From an uncultured Alistipes sp. (lineage in GTDB: Bacteria > Bacteroidota > Bacteroidia > Bacteroidales > Rikenellaceae), in the NCBI GenBank assembly GCA_944326035.1, contig CALVCS010000004.1, positions 114,068 through 178,067 of the forward strand: a DNA stretch of 64,000 nucleotides. Direction: 5' to 3'. The notes under the pieces are model-generated. The model saw nothing but the letters and a program-made list of their open reading frames with translations, had not been told where the DNA came from and searched no databases. A program made the translations under genes and the position numbers. The first letter of the stretch is position 1; every line of letters begins with the position of its first letter. Shown in pieces: positions 27,214 through 39,340 of the stretch.

Positions 27214-28302
27214 TTATTGGATTTGCAAGTAGGTCACGGGTTGTTCAGTCACCCGATCCAGCGGTGCCGTCTGATAACGAACCCGGGCAAAATCGATCGT
27301 ACGAAGATCGATGCAACGGATGGCACTATTATACATGGTGCGATAATAGATCTTCCGGTTTTGCATATCGGCCGCAGCGGTCCATTGCGTGGCGCTGGGA
27401 ATATCGGTCACAGGTTCCCCGGCCGAAAATTCCGTACCGATCGGAATATCGAAATTGCTCAGGATCTGGAAGCCCTGCAATATGGCCTGATGGGCCGAAT
27501 CGGCCTGCGGAGCGGTCGTTTGATAAAACGCCGCGCGAACGAATCGCGAAGGAGGGGTCACATCGCCCGGTAAGCCCAACATGCCGCTGCCCGCACCGAA
27601 GGAACTTAACGAGATCTCGCCAAACGAACGAGAAGCCGCCGATCCCGATTGAAGATTCACATAATTATTCAGATTCGTCAACTGCCATTCGAATCCCGGC
27701 GAATTGGTCAGTACGCCCAGTTTATTTTCATAAAACCGCGTTTCACCCTTGACGATTTCCAAAACAACCTGGCGACCCGAAGGCTCCGTAAAACGCCAAT
27801 GAACCGTCGAAGCACGCGGATCGATGGAGACCACCCGCACCTGTTGAACGAGTTGCTGCACCTCATCCACATTCTGACAATTGCCCAAGATCAGCGACAC
27901 CAACTGCATATCGGCGATATTGTGCGCATTTTGAGCTGCTTCATAGGGAGGGTAGGCCCCGTAGTTCGGAAAATAGAACAACCCGGCCGACAGGCCTTTT
28001 TCGTTCAAACCTTCGACCACGAATGCTTCGTTTTCCACCGCCATTCCCACAAAGCCATAACGAGCCGTAAACGTCATTCCGTTCTTTTTCCCGTCCGGCG
28101 TATACGATTGTTGGGTATAGCCCCGAGGTACAATGACATAACTACTATGGAGATCGCTCCCTCCCCATTCGATGGTTCGAGCCACCACATGACTGCCATC
28201 TTTGGCGGTCAACGAAATTCCCGTACAGGCCTGAACAGCTTCACCTAATCCCAAAGCCCCCAGCGCCAAAAAACCCAATAAAGTCCAATATTTCATTTTC
28301 AT
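27214..28302 (-). CDS. Choloylglycine hydrolase family (Ntn) amidase, exported
   Basis: A 362-residue Ntn hydrolase with a signal peptide ending QA before Cys26, which would become the N-terminal nucleophile after cleavage. Other active-site positions of the family are visible: Arg42 (ARTIEW), Asn100 (EGLNEKGL), Asn200 (LTNSPGFEWQ) and Arg253 (PPSRFVRAAF). Glu45 stands where bile-salt hydrolases usually have Asp. The family includes bile salt hydrolases, penicillin V acylases and N-acyl-homoserine-lactone acylases; the Glu suggests that the substrate may not be a bile salt. Periplasmic. Confidence 0.9.
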   Translation of the reverse strand: MKMKYWTLLGFLALGALGLGEAVQACTGISLTAKDGSHVVARTIEWGGSDLHSSYVIVPRGYTQQSYTPDGKKNGMTFTARYGFVGMAVENEAFVVEGLNEKGLSAGLFYFPNYGAYPPYEAAQNAHNIADMQLVSLILGNCQNVDEVQQLVQQVRVVSIDPRASTVHWRFTEPSGRQVVLEIVKGETRFYENKLGVLTNSPGFEWQLTNLNNYVNLQSGSAASRSFGEISLSSFGAGSGMLGLPGDVTPPSRFVRAAFYQTTAPQADSAHQAILQGFQILSNFDIPIGTEFSAGEPVTDIPSATQWTAAADMQNRKIYYRTMYNSAIRCIDLRTIDFARVRYQTAPLDRVTEQPVTYLQIQ

Positions 28303-28555
28303 AGGAATAGAAGTTTTGCGGAATTCAATTCAATTATCCTGCCAAAGGACCTTCTCCGAGTCGGTTTTCCCTCTCGCTTAGTGTCCAGGGGGTTCTTTTA
28401 CCCTCCGAACCTCTCTCGAGCGTTACCAAAGGCCCTTAACAAGCGACTGCTTTTTCAAATTTCGCAAAATTTCAGAAAATAAACAACTTACTCCGGTTCT
28501 CTTCGGCCGACAGGAAAAGAATGCCCGAAAAGGGAAGCAAATCCCGAAAAATCGC

Positions 28556-28563
28556 TATCTTTG
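28556..28563 (+). promoter_or_regulatory. -7 box of the tmRNA gene
   Basis: TATCTTTG, 17 bp before the mature 5' end of tmRNA. No clear TTTG is found at the proper distance upstream. Confidence 0.55.
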
Positions 28564-28580
28564 TCCCGATACATGATCGG

Positions 28581-28979
28581 GGGGCTGACCGGTTTTGACA
28601 GCAGGTAGAGTCTGTCGGTAAGCATGCCGAGCGTTGTGCAGAGGCTCGTAAAAGTGAATGCTCAAACTACAAATGGCAATACTAGCTATCAACTCGCTGC
28701 TTAATTTTACTAGGTAAAATGGCTTAATTCCGCAGCCCAAGGAGGTTGTGGAACGAGTACCTCGCCAAAGACTTGGTCCGGTAGTCCAGCGGCATACGAG
28801 GTATCATCAGAACCGGAATAGCGGTCCGTCAGTCTGGGGCGGATGGCGAAATAAACAGACTGGGGTTATGGTTCGGCCGCCTCCGGCCAGGCCATAGCAG
28901 GAGGATGAATCGGAGGATAAGCATGTAGAAAGCCTTCGGGTTCCTTGTTTGGACGAGGGTTCGATTCCCTCCAGCTCCA
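28581..28979 (+). ncRNA. ssrA: Transfer-messenger RNA
   Basis: About 399 nt. The 5' end GGGGCTGACCGGTTTTGACAG and 3' end GGGTTCGATTCCCTCCAGCTCCA form the alanine-tRNA-like domain (acceptor GGGGCTG with CAGCTCC). The tag frame starts with the resume codon GGC at 28675 and reads GNTSYQLAA, then TAA at 28702-28704, TAA again in frame nearby being absent. The start codon choice follows the AAATGGC context of Porphyromonas tmRNA. Together with SmpB it rescues stalled ribosomes and marks the product for proteolysis. CCA is not encoded. Confidence 0.95.
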
Positions 28980-28988
28980 CAAAGGGCA

Positions 28989-29025
28989 TAGAGACAGCGC
29001 TGAGATTCAGCGCTGTCTCTGTTTT
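28989..29025 (+). terminator. Terminator of tmRNA
   Basis: GAGACAGCGCTGA / TCAGCGCTGTCTC stem with a GAT loop, followed by TGTTTT, directly after the 3' end of tmRNA. Confidence 0.85.
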
Positions 29026-29761
29026 ACAGAACTTCTTCATCGTTCATACGACCTCGGAAAATACCTGCTTCCACACCCATATGCCGACATACGATCCTCC
29101 ATTCCCGGCCGTTCAGACCGACCACAATCGACGAACCGACTGCCTCCATGTGGAAGCATGCCCGATCCTCTCGTTCAATCAATGACCCCCCCTTATTTAA
29201 CTATCGGAGCTACGATCCAACCATGGATCTGAATAAACAGATCGTCCACGCTCCGAACGTTGGGCATTTCTTTTACCGACCCTTGTATACGTTTTCGACA
29301 TCTTGCCTGAAACCGAAACACTTAGGCACTACACACTCCCGGAACCGACCCAAAAGAGGCTGCCAGACTCCTCTTTTTTCCCGATTTTTTGCTATTTTCA
29401 AGGGATCAATCACGGAGGAGCTGCACAACCTGATTCACACGGAAAGAGATCTATGCTCGCATTCATCGCAGAACGAGAATGAATAAAAGCGTCAGATGAG
29501 ATAGCTTTCCGAGAGGGTAGAGCGGCTTTTCATTCCCGGCAAACGACTTTTGGCTTGGGGAAAGAGTGACTGAAACGATGTACATAAATAAACGATCCCT
29601 TACAAACCATCTCATGATCTTCATCCCTCTTTTTCGCTCCAAATTTATATGGAATGGCTTCGCTGTGTATGGATCCGCTTTCACCAACCACCAATCGCCA
29701 GCAATTGTTAAAAGAACCACCAGACAATAAAACCCTGAAACCCAACTTAATTTCACCCTTC
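29026..29761 (+). other. Long non-coding gap between tmRNA and the acyltransferase gene
   Basis: About 735 bp with no convincing protein gene: the open frames here are short, lack homology and overlap each other. A hairpin with T-run lies at 29352-29378. The left part (29026-29350) could be a separate small transcript ending there. Confidence 0.45.
29352..29378 (+). terminator. Isolated terminator-like hairpin
   Basis: AAAAGAGG / CCTCTTTTTT stem with a ten-base loop and T6, oriented rightward. No protein gene ends before it; the nearest transcript, tmRNA, has its own terminator 330 bp upstream. Confidence 0.55.
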
Positions 29762-30859
29762 ATGAATCATCGGATTGTATTTTTAGATTATTTGCGCGTG
29801 ATAGCCTGCCTGATGGTGATCATTGTCCACTGCGTTGAGCCTTTCTATCTGGGGGGAGACGGCACATTGATTAAAAACTGGAGTGATGCATGCTGGGTGA
29901 CCATCATCGATTCACCCTTACGGGCAGCGGTTCCGCTATTTGTCATGGCATCCAGCTATTTACAATTTCCAATCAAATACGATACCCGAACATTCTTCAA
30001 AAAAAGAATCCTACGCGTCGGAATCCCGTTTCTCGTCTTTTCCCTGCTTTATGCCATTATCCCTTTATGGGGCAGTAACGGCGGATCCCTCTGGGATAAT
30101 TTACAAAGACTCCCGTTCAATTTCGTCAATACGGCCGGACACCTCTGGTTCGTATACATGTTATTGGGGGTTTATCTGATCATGCCCCTCTTATCCCCTT
30201 GGATTCAATCGATCTCCAAACGGGAAGAACAAATCTTCTTGCTCGTATGGGCCTTTACCACAACCTTACCTTTTATACGTACAGCCGCCCAAGCGACCTT
30301 TGGACTGCCCGAGGTATGGGGAGAGGCCAACTGGAATGAATTCGGCACCTTCTACTATATCAGTGGATTTATCGGCTATGTCGTTTTAGGACACTATTTC
30401 AGAACCTATGTGCCGGCATTCAGTTGGCGAAAAACCCTCTCCCTGGCCGCACCTTTATGGGCCGTCGGATATTTGATTACGGCGGGGGGATTTTGGAGCG
30501 TGATGCCGAAAGAGTTTCCGGTGTCAGACTCCATCGAGTTAGCCGTACAAATGGAAACCTCCTGGCGGTTCTGCACCACAGGCGTTATGCTGACCACCCT
30601 GGCCTATTTTCTTCTTTTCCGGAAGCTGACGTATGAGGGATGGGCCTATCAAAAATGGATCCTGCCCATCTCTAAATTCAGTTACGGCATCTATCTGATG
30701 CATATTTTCATACTGGTACCGACCTTGAGTCTGGTCCAGACCTGGAACTTAGGAACTCCCGTGACGATCCTGATGGCGGCCTTATTGACTTTCCTGCTTT
30801 GTGCGTTCCTCTGCAAACTCCTCTCTTTTATTCCGGGAAGCCGATGGGTAATCGGATAA
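29762..30859 (+). CDS. Acyltransferase 3 (OafA/WecH-like) membrane protein
   Basis: A 365-residue inner-membrane protein with about ten helices. The N-terminal FLDYLRVIACLMVIIVHC carries the conserved Arg and His of acyltransferase-3 proteins, and FFKKRILRVGIPFLVFS and the GHLWFVYMLLGVYLIMPLL segment are typical. These enzymes acetylate or succinylate surface polysaccharides. The ATG at 29762 is used because the first helix follows it; the frame is open 36 codons upstream without family features. It is not within a visible polysaccharide cluster. The gene seems more AT-rich than its neighbours, which may point to transfer. Confidence 0.88.
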   Translation: MNHRIVFLDYLRVIACLMVIIVHCVEPFYLGGDGTLIKNWSDACWVTIIDSPLRAAVPLFVMASSYLQFPIKYDTRTFFKKRILRVGIPFLVFSLLYAIIPLWGSNGGSLWDNLQRLPFNFVNTAGHLWFVYMLLGVYLIMPLLSPWIQSISKREEQIFLLVWAFTTTLPFIRTAAQATFGLPEVWGEANWNEFGTFYYISGFIGYVVLGHYFRTYVPAFSWRKTLSLAAPLWAVGYLITAGGFWSVMPKEFPVSDSIELAVQMETSWRFCTTGVMLTTLAYFLLFRKLTYEGWAYQKWILPISKFSYGIYLMHIFILVPTLSLVQTWNLGTPVTILMAALLTFLLCAFLCKLLSFIPGSRWVIG

Positions 30860-31093
30860 ATCGGGCCTGAATAGGATAACGGTTTCTGCCAAGGAGAATC
30901 CGAGGAAAATGAAAACAACAACCGATTCATACGTCCCAGGCCCCCATATAGAGGGACACTCCCTGATAAGAGGAAAGCTTCGGCAATGAAGGTGTACCCA
31001 ACTGAACCGATTTATGGTCTGACTCCTTCCTGCAAAAGCATCTTAGGAAAGGGCCGGCAGAAAACGAAAAGGCGCCCCAACCTCATGCCAAGG

Positions 31094-31504
31094 CTACCAC
31101 GATGAAAAACGCCGTTTACATTGGCGACAATAATAACCTCCCTGTACTTTTCCGAGGGGTCCCATCGTAAGCAAAGAGAGAAACACCGCCACGATGCGTG
31201 TCAAATAACGCTTCACACTGCCATCATACAGTCCATAGGAGAGATCCTGAGAACCACAATACGGACACCGGATTTCCTGCGGTTCCGCCTTAACATCGCC
31301 CGTCGCTTCCAACAGCTGCATGGCGCGTTCAAAATCCTCCTCCCGAACCACCACCCGAGGTTTCAGATCGGGCATTCCAAACGAATAGGGGATGACCTGT
31401 TCGATATGGGCATGGATCACCTGAGCGTCGATGCCCTCATTGAGCAGACGTCCTTTCAACAATTCCGCCGCAAAAGCATCGTCACACACTTGTAGCGTTT
31501 TCAT
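31094..31504 (-). CDS. DUF2007 domain protein with zinc ribbon
   Basis: A 136-residue protein. The N-terminal half (1-75) is DUF2007-like, a small ferredoxin-like fold described as a putative signal-transducing domain (AFAAELLKGRLLNEGIDAQVIH... FERAMQLLE). The C-terminal part has CPYCGSQ and CRQCKRRF, two CxxC pairs that should bind zinc, separated by a hydrophobic segment (TRIVAVFLSLLTMGPLG) that may enter the membrane. Function unknown. ATG at 31504 with GTG just before it as an alternative. Confidence 0.75.
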   Translation of the reverse strand: MKTLQVCDDAFAAELLKGRLLNEGIDAQVIHAHIEQVIPYSFGMPDLKPRVVVREEDFERAMQLLEATGDVKAEPQEIRCPYCGSQDLSYGLYDGSVKRYLTRIVAVFLSLLTMGPLGKVQGGYYCRQCKRRFSSW

Positions 31505-31653
31505 CACAAAACTATGTTTAAAAAAGAAAGGTACAAAAATCCGCTAGAAGAGACGCCGAAAAGGAATCAACAAGTTATCAACACTTAATTAACAATGTGA
31601 GCATACTCGAGAAAGTATCGGTATTTTTGTTCAATTCAAAGGTGTGTGAATCT

Positions 31654-32394
31654 ATGGAACAGAACCCTGTAATTGCTTTACACAACGTATCCATCTATCA
31701 CTCTCGGGACTCACTACGGGAAGTGAACCTCAAAAGCAAACGCCAGAATTACGACCTGGTCCTTTCGGATATTAGCCTGGAAGTATACCCCGGTGAATTG
31801 GTCTACCTGATCGGACGGGTGGGGTCGGGGAAAAGCTCCCTGTTGAAAACGCTCTACGGCGAACTGCCTCTATTGGAAGGGAGCGGTTGGATTGCCGGAT
31901 TCGATCTGCGGCGTTTGCGGCGCAAAGATATTCCCTATCTGCGACGTCGTATCGGCATCGTGTTCCAGGACTATCAACTGTTGACCGATCGCAATGTCTA
32001 CCAAAATCTGAGATTCGTGCTCCGCGCCACCGGCTGGAAAGGCGAAGTGTCCATGCGGGAAAAAATCGCCGAAGTGCTGCACGAAGTGGGCCTGCGCAAT
32101 AAGGAATATAAAATGCCCTACCAACTCTCGGGCGGCGAACAACAACGTCTATCCATTGCCCGCGCCCTGCTCAATGATCCGCAAGTCATTCTGGCCGACG
32201 AACCGACCGGCAACCTCGACCCGGCTGCCGCCGACGGCATCATGCTGCTGTTCCGCAGTATCGCCGAACGAGGCTGTGCGGTGCTGATGGCCACGCACAA
32301 TATTGGCAATATCCAACAGTACCCCTCCCGCACCCTACGGTTCAATACCGGGAAAATCGAGGAGATAGACATCGTTTCCATCCTTGGTTGTTAG
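31654..32394 (+). CDS. ftsE: Cell-division ABC transporter ATP-binding protein FtsE
   Basis: A 246-residue ABC ATPase. Walker A is [10 protein letters not shown]-loop [10 protein letters not shown], signature [16 protein letters not shown], Walker [14 protein letters not shown] and the switch His in [18 protein letters not shown] after the Q-loop is the FtsE-type pattern. With FtsX it activates peptidoglycan hydrolases at the division site. The frame is open back to a GTG at 31597, but homology starts at [14 protein letters not shown] and a TATTTTTG box lies at 31622-31629, so the ATG at 31654 is chosen. ftsX is not next to it. Confidence 0.9.
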   Translation: MEQNPVIALHNVSIYHSRDSLREVNLKSKRQNYDLVLSDISLEVYPGELVYLIGRVGSGKSSLLKTLYGELPLLEGSGWIAGFDLRRLRRKDIPYLRRRIGIVFQDYQLLTDRNVYQNLRFVLRATGWKGEVSMREKIAEVLHEVGLRNKEYKMPYQLSGGEQQRLSIARALLNDPQVILADEPTGNLDPAAADGIMLLFRSIAERGCAVLMATHNIGNIQQYPSRTLRFNTGKIEEIDIVSILGC

Positions 32395-32414
32395 CGAAAA
32401 AAAAGCTATCTTTG
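32384..32414 (+). promoter_or_regulatory. Promoter of gyrB
   Basis: CTTG ending at 32386, 20-bp spacer, TATCTTTG (32407-32414), overlapping the end of ftsE. The leader would be only 10-20 nt. Confidence 0.65.
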
Positions 32415-32419
32415 TCTGA

Positions 32420-34396
<1,977 letters not shown>

Positions 34397-34414
34397 CTAA
34401 CACCCTCATTCAGC

Positions 34415-34452
34415 AAAAGAGCCTCATTCTCTGAAAAGAATGAGGCTCTTTT
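34415..34452. terminator. Bidirectional terminator between gyrB and mutS
   Basis: AAAAGAGCCTCATTCT with its exact complement around CTGAAA, serving two convergent genes. Confidence 0.9.
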
Positions 34453-34522
34453 AGTTAGGATGATTCCTTCAAGCTCTATCGCCGAAAGGATTTCGATCAC
34501 TCGGCGACCATTCCATGATCGG

Positions 34523-37171
34523 CTACAATCCCGTGATTTTCTTGATTTCATTTAATTTATTCAGAGCTTCCAACGGAGTCAGGCTGTTAATATCCAGCCC
34601 TTTGATCTCGTCACGAATCTGCTTCAACACCGGATCGTCCAGCTGAAACATACTCAACTGCACACTCTCGCCCCCATATTTGGCCACCGTCGGGACTTTC
34701 CGGGAGGTATCGCCAATGCTGCTTCGATGCGCCGATTCCATATCGGCCAAAATCCGTGAAGCCCGTTCGATGACCTGCGTCGGCATCCCGGCCATCTTGG
34801 CCACATGAATCCCGAACGAGTGTTCGGTGCCGCCCCGTACCAGTTTCCGTAAGAAAATCACCTGACGATTGACCTCCTTGACCGAAACATTGTAGTTCTT
34901 CACCCGTTCGTAGAGATCCTCCATCTCGTTGAGTTCATGATAGTGCGTGGCAAACAGCGTCTTCGCCCGTGCCGTCGGATGCTGATGAATATACTCGACC
35001 ATGGCCCAAGCGATGGAAATCCCGTCATAGGTACTGGTCCCCCGGCCGATCTCGTCCAACAGCACCAAACTCCGATCGGAAATATTATTCAGAATGCTGG
35101 CCGACTCCAACATTTCGACCATAAAGGTCGATTCTCCCTGAGAGATGTTATCCGAAGCACCTACACGGGTAAAGATCTTATCCACAATGCCGATCGTTGC
35201 CTCCTGAGCCGGCACGTAACTTCCCATCTGAGCCATCAGGACAATCAAGGCCGTCTGCCGCAACAGGGCCGATTTCCCCGACATATTGGGCCCCGTAATG
35301 ATAATAATCTGTTGAGTTTGCCCATCGAGATAGACATCGTTGGGGACATACTCTTCTCCCACCTTCATCAGGGTTTCGATCACCGGATGACGGCCTTGTT
35401 TAATATCGATAACCGACTCTTCCGTGATGGTCGGACGGCAATAGTTCCAATCCACCGCCTGCTGGGCAAACGACAACAAACAATCCAGACGGGCTATCGA
35501 CGAAGCATCATGCTGCACGGCCGCCGCATAACGGGTCAGTTCGGCCAACAACGCCGTATACAGCTCTTGTTCGAGCACCAAAATTTTACTTTCCGCTCCC
35601 AGAATTTTCTCTTCATACTCCTTCAACTCCGCCGTGATATAGCGTTCAGCCCCGGTCAGCGTCTGTTTGCGGATCCATTCGGGCGGCACCTTATCTTTAT
35701 GGGTATTCCGTACCTCGATATAATATCCGAAAACATTGTTAAAACTAATCTTCAAGGGGATCCCCGTTGCCTCGCTCTCCCGACGTTGAATATCGTTCAA
35801 AATCTCCTTAGCATGCGAGGAGACATTCCGCAGATCATCCAACTCGAGGCTGACTCCCGGAGCGATCACGCCCCCTTTTTGAATCTGATTGGAGGGATCG
35901 GGGTAGATTTCCCGTTCGATCTTCTCCCGCATCTCCAGACACAGATCCAACTGCTGGGCCAGTTTCTGCAAGGGTAGGTGAGGCGATTGTTCCAACGAGG
36001 TCTTGATGGTTTCGACGGCATAGAGAGCCTGTTTCAACTGGACGACCTCCCGAGGCGTCACGCGTCCGACGGCCACCCGGGAGATAATCCGTTCCAGATC
36101 GCCGACCTGTTCGATCGCCTCCCCGAGCGTATCCCGCAGAGACTCATCCTCCATCAACAACGAGACGATCTCCTGGCGAGCCTGGATATCCGCTACGTTT
36201 TTGAGCGGCAACGAGATCCAACGTCGCAACATACGGGCACCCATCGGGGAGCAGGTCTTATCCAGCACCTCGGCCAGCGAACACCCCTGTCCCGAGGAGG
36301 AGAAGAGCTCCAGATTGCGAATCGAAAATTTGTCGATCCACACGAACCGATCCTCATCGATCCGCGAGATCGAGGAGATATGTTTGGTCTGACGATGTTC
36401 GGTATATTCTAAGTAGTAGAGAATGGCTCCGGCCGCGATAATCGCCTCCGGCATATCGGCGATGCCAAATCCTTTGAGCGAAGCGGTCTGAAATTGAGCC
36501 TGCAATTTTTCGCGGTTGGATTCCAGCGTAAACATCCACTCGTCGAGCCGATAGGTGTAATATTTCGTTCCGAAGGCCTCTTTGAACTCATTTTCGTACC
36601 CTTTGGGGTAGATGACCTCTTTGGGCGAAAGATTCGAAAGCAATTTATCGACATAGGTATTGGTGCCTTCGGCGGCATAAAACTCCCCGGTCGACACATC
36701 CAAAAAGGATACCCCTGTCTTTTTCTTCCCGAAATAGACCGACGCCAAAAAATTATTTTCTTTGGTATCGAGCACATTCTCGCTGAACGAGATACCCGGA
36801 GTCACCAATTCGATCACCCCACGTTTCACGATCTTCTTGGTCGTTTTCGGATCTTCCAACTGCTCACACACCGCCACGCGCTCCCCGGCTCGCACCAGTT
36901 TGGGCAGGTAGGTTTCGATGGCATGGTAAGGAAATCCGGCCAATTCCACCGACGAGGCCGCTCCATTGGCGCGTTTGGTCAACGTAATGCCCAAAATACG
37001 AGAGGCCTTGATCGCATCCTCCCCGAAGGTTTCATAAAAATCGCCCACTCGAAACAACAAAATCGCATCGGCATGAACCGCTTTGATGTTGTAATATTGC
37101 TTCATCAGCGGGGTTTCGACATATTTTTTCCCGGAGGCGGCATCGCCCGTCCCGTTTTTTTTCTCTTTCAT
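34523..37171 (-). CDS. mutS: DNA mismatch repair protein MutS
   Basis: An 882-residue protein of normal length. The mismatch-binding Phe lies in [12 protein letters not shown] (domain I, near residue 45); connector, lever and clamp domains follow, and the ATPase has Walker [25 protein letters not shown] and [10 protein letters not shown]. It recognises mismatches and recruits MutL. A TATCTTTG box is at 37195-37202 on the minus strand, about 25 bp before the ATG. Faces gyrB across a shared terminator. Confidence 0.97.
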   Translation of the reverse strand: MKEKKNGTGDAASGKKYVETPLMKQYYNIKAVHADAILLFRVGDFYETFGEDAIKASRILGITLTKRANGAASSVELAGFPYHAIETYLPKLVRAGERVAVCEQLEDPKTTKKIVKRGVIELVTPGISFSENVLDTKENNFLASVYFGKKKTGVSFLDVSTGEFYAAEGTNTYVDKLLSNLSPKEVIYPKGYENEFKEAFGTKYYTYRLDEWMFTLESNREKLQAQFQTASLKGFGIADMPEAIIAAGAILYYLEYTEHRQTKHISSISRIDEDRFVWIDKFSIRNLELFSSSGQGCSLAEVLDKTCSPMGARMLRRWISLPLKNVADIQARQEIVSLLMEDESLRDTLGEAIEQVGDLERIISRVAVGRVTPREVVQLKQALYAVETIKTSLEQSPHLPLQKLAQQLDLCLEMREKIEREIYPDPSNQIQKGGVIAPGVSLELDDLRNVSSHAKEILNDIQRRESEATGIPLKISFNNVFGYYIEVRNTHKDKVPPEWIRKQTLTGAERYITAELKEYEEKILGAESKILVLEQELYTALLAELTRYAAAVQHDASSIARLDCLLSFAQQAVDWNYCRPTITEESVIDIKQGRHPVIETLMKVGEEYVPNDVYLDGQTQQIIIITGPNMSGKSALLRQTALIVLMAQMGSYVPAQEATIGIVDKIFTRVGASDNISQGESTFMVEMLESASILNNISDRSLVLLDEIGRGTSTYDGISIAWAMVEYIHQHPTARAKTLFATHYHELNEMEDLYERVKNYNVSVKEVNRQVIFLRKLVRGGTEHSFGIHVAKMAGMPTQVIERASRILADMESAHRSSIGDTSRKVPTVAKYGGESVQLSMFQLDDPVLKQIRDEIKGLDINSLTPLEALNKLNEIKKITGL

Positions 37172-37235
37172 GCAATGGCTATCAAATGATCATTCAAAGA
37201 TACGAAGATCCAGCGGGATTATCAACGCACCCGCT

Positions 37236-38657
37236 TCATTTCCGCTCGAAGAAGCGTTCGTCAAAATTGATAAAATAGAGCTGTTCCGTTGCCCGGGTAA
37301 TGGCCGTATAGAGCCACTGCATCAGATCCCGCGTCATCTCTTCCTCTCCGAACAACATTTTATCGATAAACACACATCGCCACTGTCCACCCTGCGCCTT
37401 ATGCGCCGTTACGGCATAGGCAAATTTCACCTGCATGGCATTGAAAAAAGGATTTTCCCGCACCTCTTTATATCGTTTGGCCTTCGTGGGCAGATCGGCA
37501 TAGTCTTCCGCCACGGCATAGAACAGACGACTGTTCTGTTCGCGACTCAACGAGGGCGTATCGCTCGAAAGCGTGTCGAGCAAAATCTGACACGATAACT
37601 CCAAGTCCTCGTAATCCGGGAAGCTCAAGCGGGCCTCGGCAAATCGAAACCCATACAACTCTTCGAACCGACGGATCCGAGCGAGTAGGGCCGTATCCCC
37701 ATTGGCGATGAAATCCACCGGGCAATCCTTTTCCCGCTCCGTATAATAATAGTTGTTCTTGACGATCATCAACAGATCGCCCGAACCGATCTCCTCTTCG
37801 GCATAGAGCACATGGCGCCGAATCGCCTCATTGAAACGGTTCGCCCGCTTATTCGAGCGGGTTACGATCAGGGTCTGCTCCATTCCATATCTACTATAGG
37901 CATCCTGGATGGCCTCCAGAATCTCTCCTCCCTCCAACGAAGCCACATCGTCGAACGACGTATCGAACATCGGAATATCGATAATCCCCGCCTCCAACAT
38001 ACAGCGCACCAACGTGGCATTAAACAAAATACCGGACTGTTGATCCTGACGCACCACCTCGTCCAATAATTCGTACACCACCTCTCCATAGATACTCATA
38101 TGATGCGGATCGAGCGCCGGACTTCGCTCCAGTCCCACCGGGGGCAACTGAGCGCTGTCACCGACCACAATCAACCGACACCGGCTGCCCTGCCGGATGT
38201 AGCTGATCAGATCATCCAACACACTTCCCGAACCGAACTGCGTCCCATCCGCCGCATAATCCGCCAGCATGGAGGCTTCGTCCACAATAAAAACCGCATC
38301 CTTTTCGCGATTGAAATCGAGGGTAAATTTCGAGTCGATATCGGCCAGGGATTTCTGGCGATAAATTTTTTTATGAATCGTATAGGCTTTCTGGCCCGAA
38401 TAATGCGACATCACTTTGGCAGCCCGTCCGGTCGGAGCCAACAAGATCGTCCGTAGGTTCATGGCCTGCAGCGCACGTACGACCGCGGCAATCAGGGAGG
38501 TCTTGCCGGTTCCGGCATAACCGTCCAAAATAAAGATACTCCCATCGGCAGGTCTACCCAGAAAGAGAGATAAACTTTCTACGATTTTTTTTTGGCCAAA
38601 AGTTGGTGTGAATGCAAAATTTCTGTAAATTTGAGACCTGATATGCTCAGCTAACAT
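37236..38657 (-). CDS. RecD-like superfamily 1 DNA helicase
   Basis: A 473-residue helicase with Walker A GYAGTGKTS (near 46-54), motif II FIVDEASML, motif III VVGDSAQLPPVG and the C-terminal UvrD_C_2 segment KFAYAVTAHKAQGGQWRCVFID followed by LYTAITRATEQLYF. This is the short RecD2/Pif1-like form with no N-terminal HhH extension, common in Bacteroidota. It probably unwinds DNA 5'-3' in repair. Its 5' end overlaps the promoter of the divergent pilin-like gene. Confidence 0.9.
   Translation of the reverse strand: MLAEHIRSQIYRNFAFTPTFGQKKIVESLSLFLGRPADGSIFILDGYAGTGKTSLIAAVVRALQAMNLRTILLAPTGRAAKVMSHYSGQKAYTIHKKIYRQKSLADIDSKFTLDFNREKDAVFIVDEASMLADYAADGTQFGSGSVLDDLISYIRQGSRCRLIVVGDSAQLPPVGLERSPALDPHHMSIYGEVVYELLDEVVRQDQQSGILFNATLVRCMLEAGIIDIPMFDTSFDDVASLEGGEILEAIQDAYSRYGMEQTLIVTRSNKRANRFNEAIRRHVLYAEEEIGSGDLLMIVKNNYYYTEREKDCPVDFIANGDTALLARIRRFEELYGFRFAEARLSFPDYEDLELSCQILLDTLSSDTPSLSREQNSRLFYAVAEDYADLPTKAKRYKEVRENPFFNAMQVKFAYAVTAHKAQGGQWRCVFIDKMLFGEEEMTRDLMQWLYTAITRATEQLYFINFDERFFERK
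38602..38633 (+). promoter_or_regulatory. Promoter of the pilin-like/DUF3822/rsmD operon
   Basis: GTTG (38602-38605), 20-bp spacer, TAAATTTG (38626-38633). It lies inside the beginning of the divergently read helicase gene and gives a leader of about 85 nt. Confidence 0.55.
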
Positions 38658-38725
38658 ACTCTGCGAGGGTTTTTAGAAGGGTGTATCGCCCATAAATTTG
38701 CTACAAACTTAATCCAAAAATAACA

Positions 38726-39340
38726 ATGAAAAAAGCAATTCAAATTGTCCTGTTCCTGGTAATCGTGGTGTTGGGCTATATCCTGGTGGACAGCATCCTT
38801 ACCCCGCTGGAATTCCAAAACACGACGAAACTCCGCGAAGCAGCGGTGATCGAACGTATCAAAGACATCCGTACCGCTCAGCGTGCCTACAAAACCGTTC
38901 ACCAACGTTTCACCGGCAGCTTCGACACCCTGATCAACTTCGTGCTGAACGATTCGCTGGTCTTCGAAAAAGCCATCGGTTCGGCTGACGACTCCGTAGC
39001 CGTTGCCAAAGGGCTGGTTAAACGGGAAAAATTCAACGTAGCCGCCATCGATACCATCTTCGGCGAACGTAAATTGACCCCCGACCAGATCAAAAACTTC
39101 CGCTTTATCCCTTACGGAAACGGAAAAGAATACATCATGGCGGCTGGTGACCTGGCGACCGAATCGAAAGTGGTCGTTCCGGTCTTCGAATGCAAAGCTC
39201 CGTATAAATCCTTCTTGATGGACCAGGACAAACAGTTGCTGATCAACCTGATTGACGACGCCAAAACCCTGAACCATTATCCCGGTATCAAAGTAGGTTC
39301 GATGACCGAAGCCACCAATGAAGCAGGTAACTGGGAATAA
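38726..39340 (+). CDS. Membrane-anchored protein of unknown function, pseudopilin-like layout
   Basis: A 204-residue protein with one N-terminal transmembrane helix (about 5-25), then a long amphipathic helix (KLREAAVIERIKDIRTAQRAYKTVHQRFTGSFDTLINFV) and a mixed C-terminal domain. A hydrophobic helix running into a helix with R-I-x-D-I-R-x-A-Q-x-A-Y resembles type II/IV pseudopilins, but no prepilin peptidase cleavage site is visible. It overlaps the DUF3822 gene by 23 bp, so they are translationally linked. Function unknown; the pilin-like reading is an inference. Confidence 0.75.
   Translation: MKKAIQIVLFLVIVVLGYILVDSILTPLEFQNTTKLREAAVIERIKDIRTAQRAYKTVHQRFTGSFDTLINFVLNDSLVFEKAIGSADDSVAVAKGLVKREKFNVAAIDTIFGERKLTPDQIKNFRFIPYGNGKEYIMAAGDLATESKVVVPVFECKAPYKSFLMDQDKQLLINLIDDAKTLNHYPGIKVGSMTEATNEAGNWE

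Noticed and set aside
28303..28555. Possible sRNA or mobile-element remnant before tmRNA
   Set aside because: No stable hairpin with T-run, repeat ends or coding frame could be identified.
29148..29486. A 112-codon frame between tmRNA and the acyltransferase gene
   Set aside because: No start signal or family similarity, and it crosses the terminator-like hairpin at 29352.
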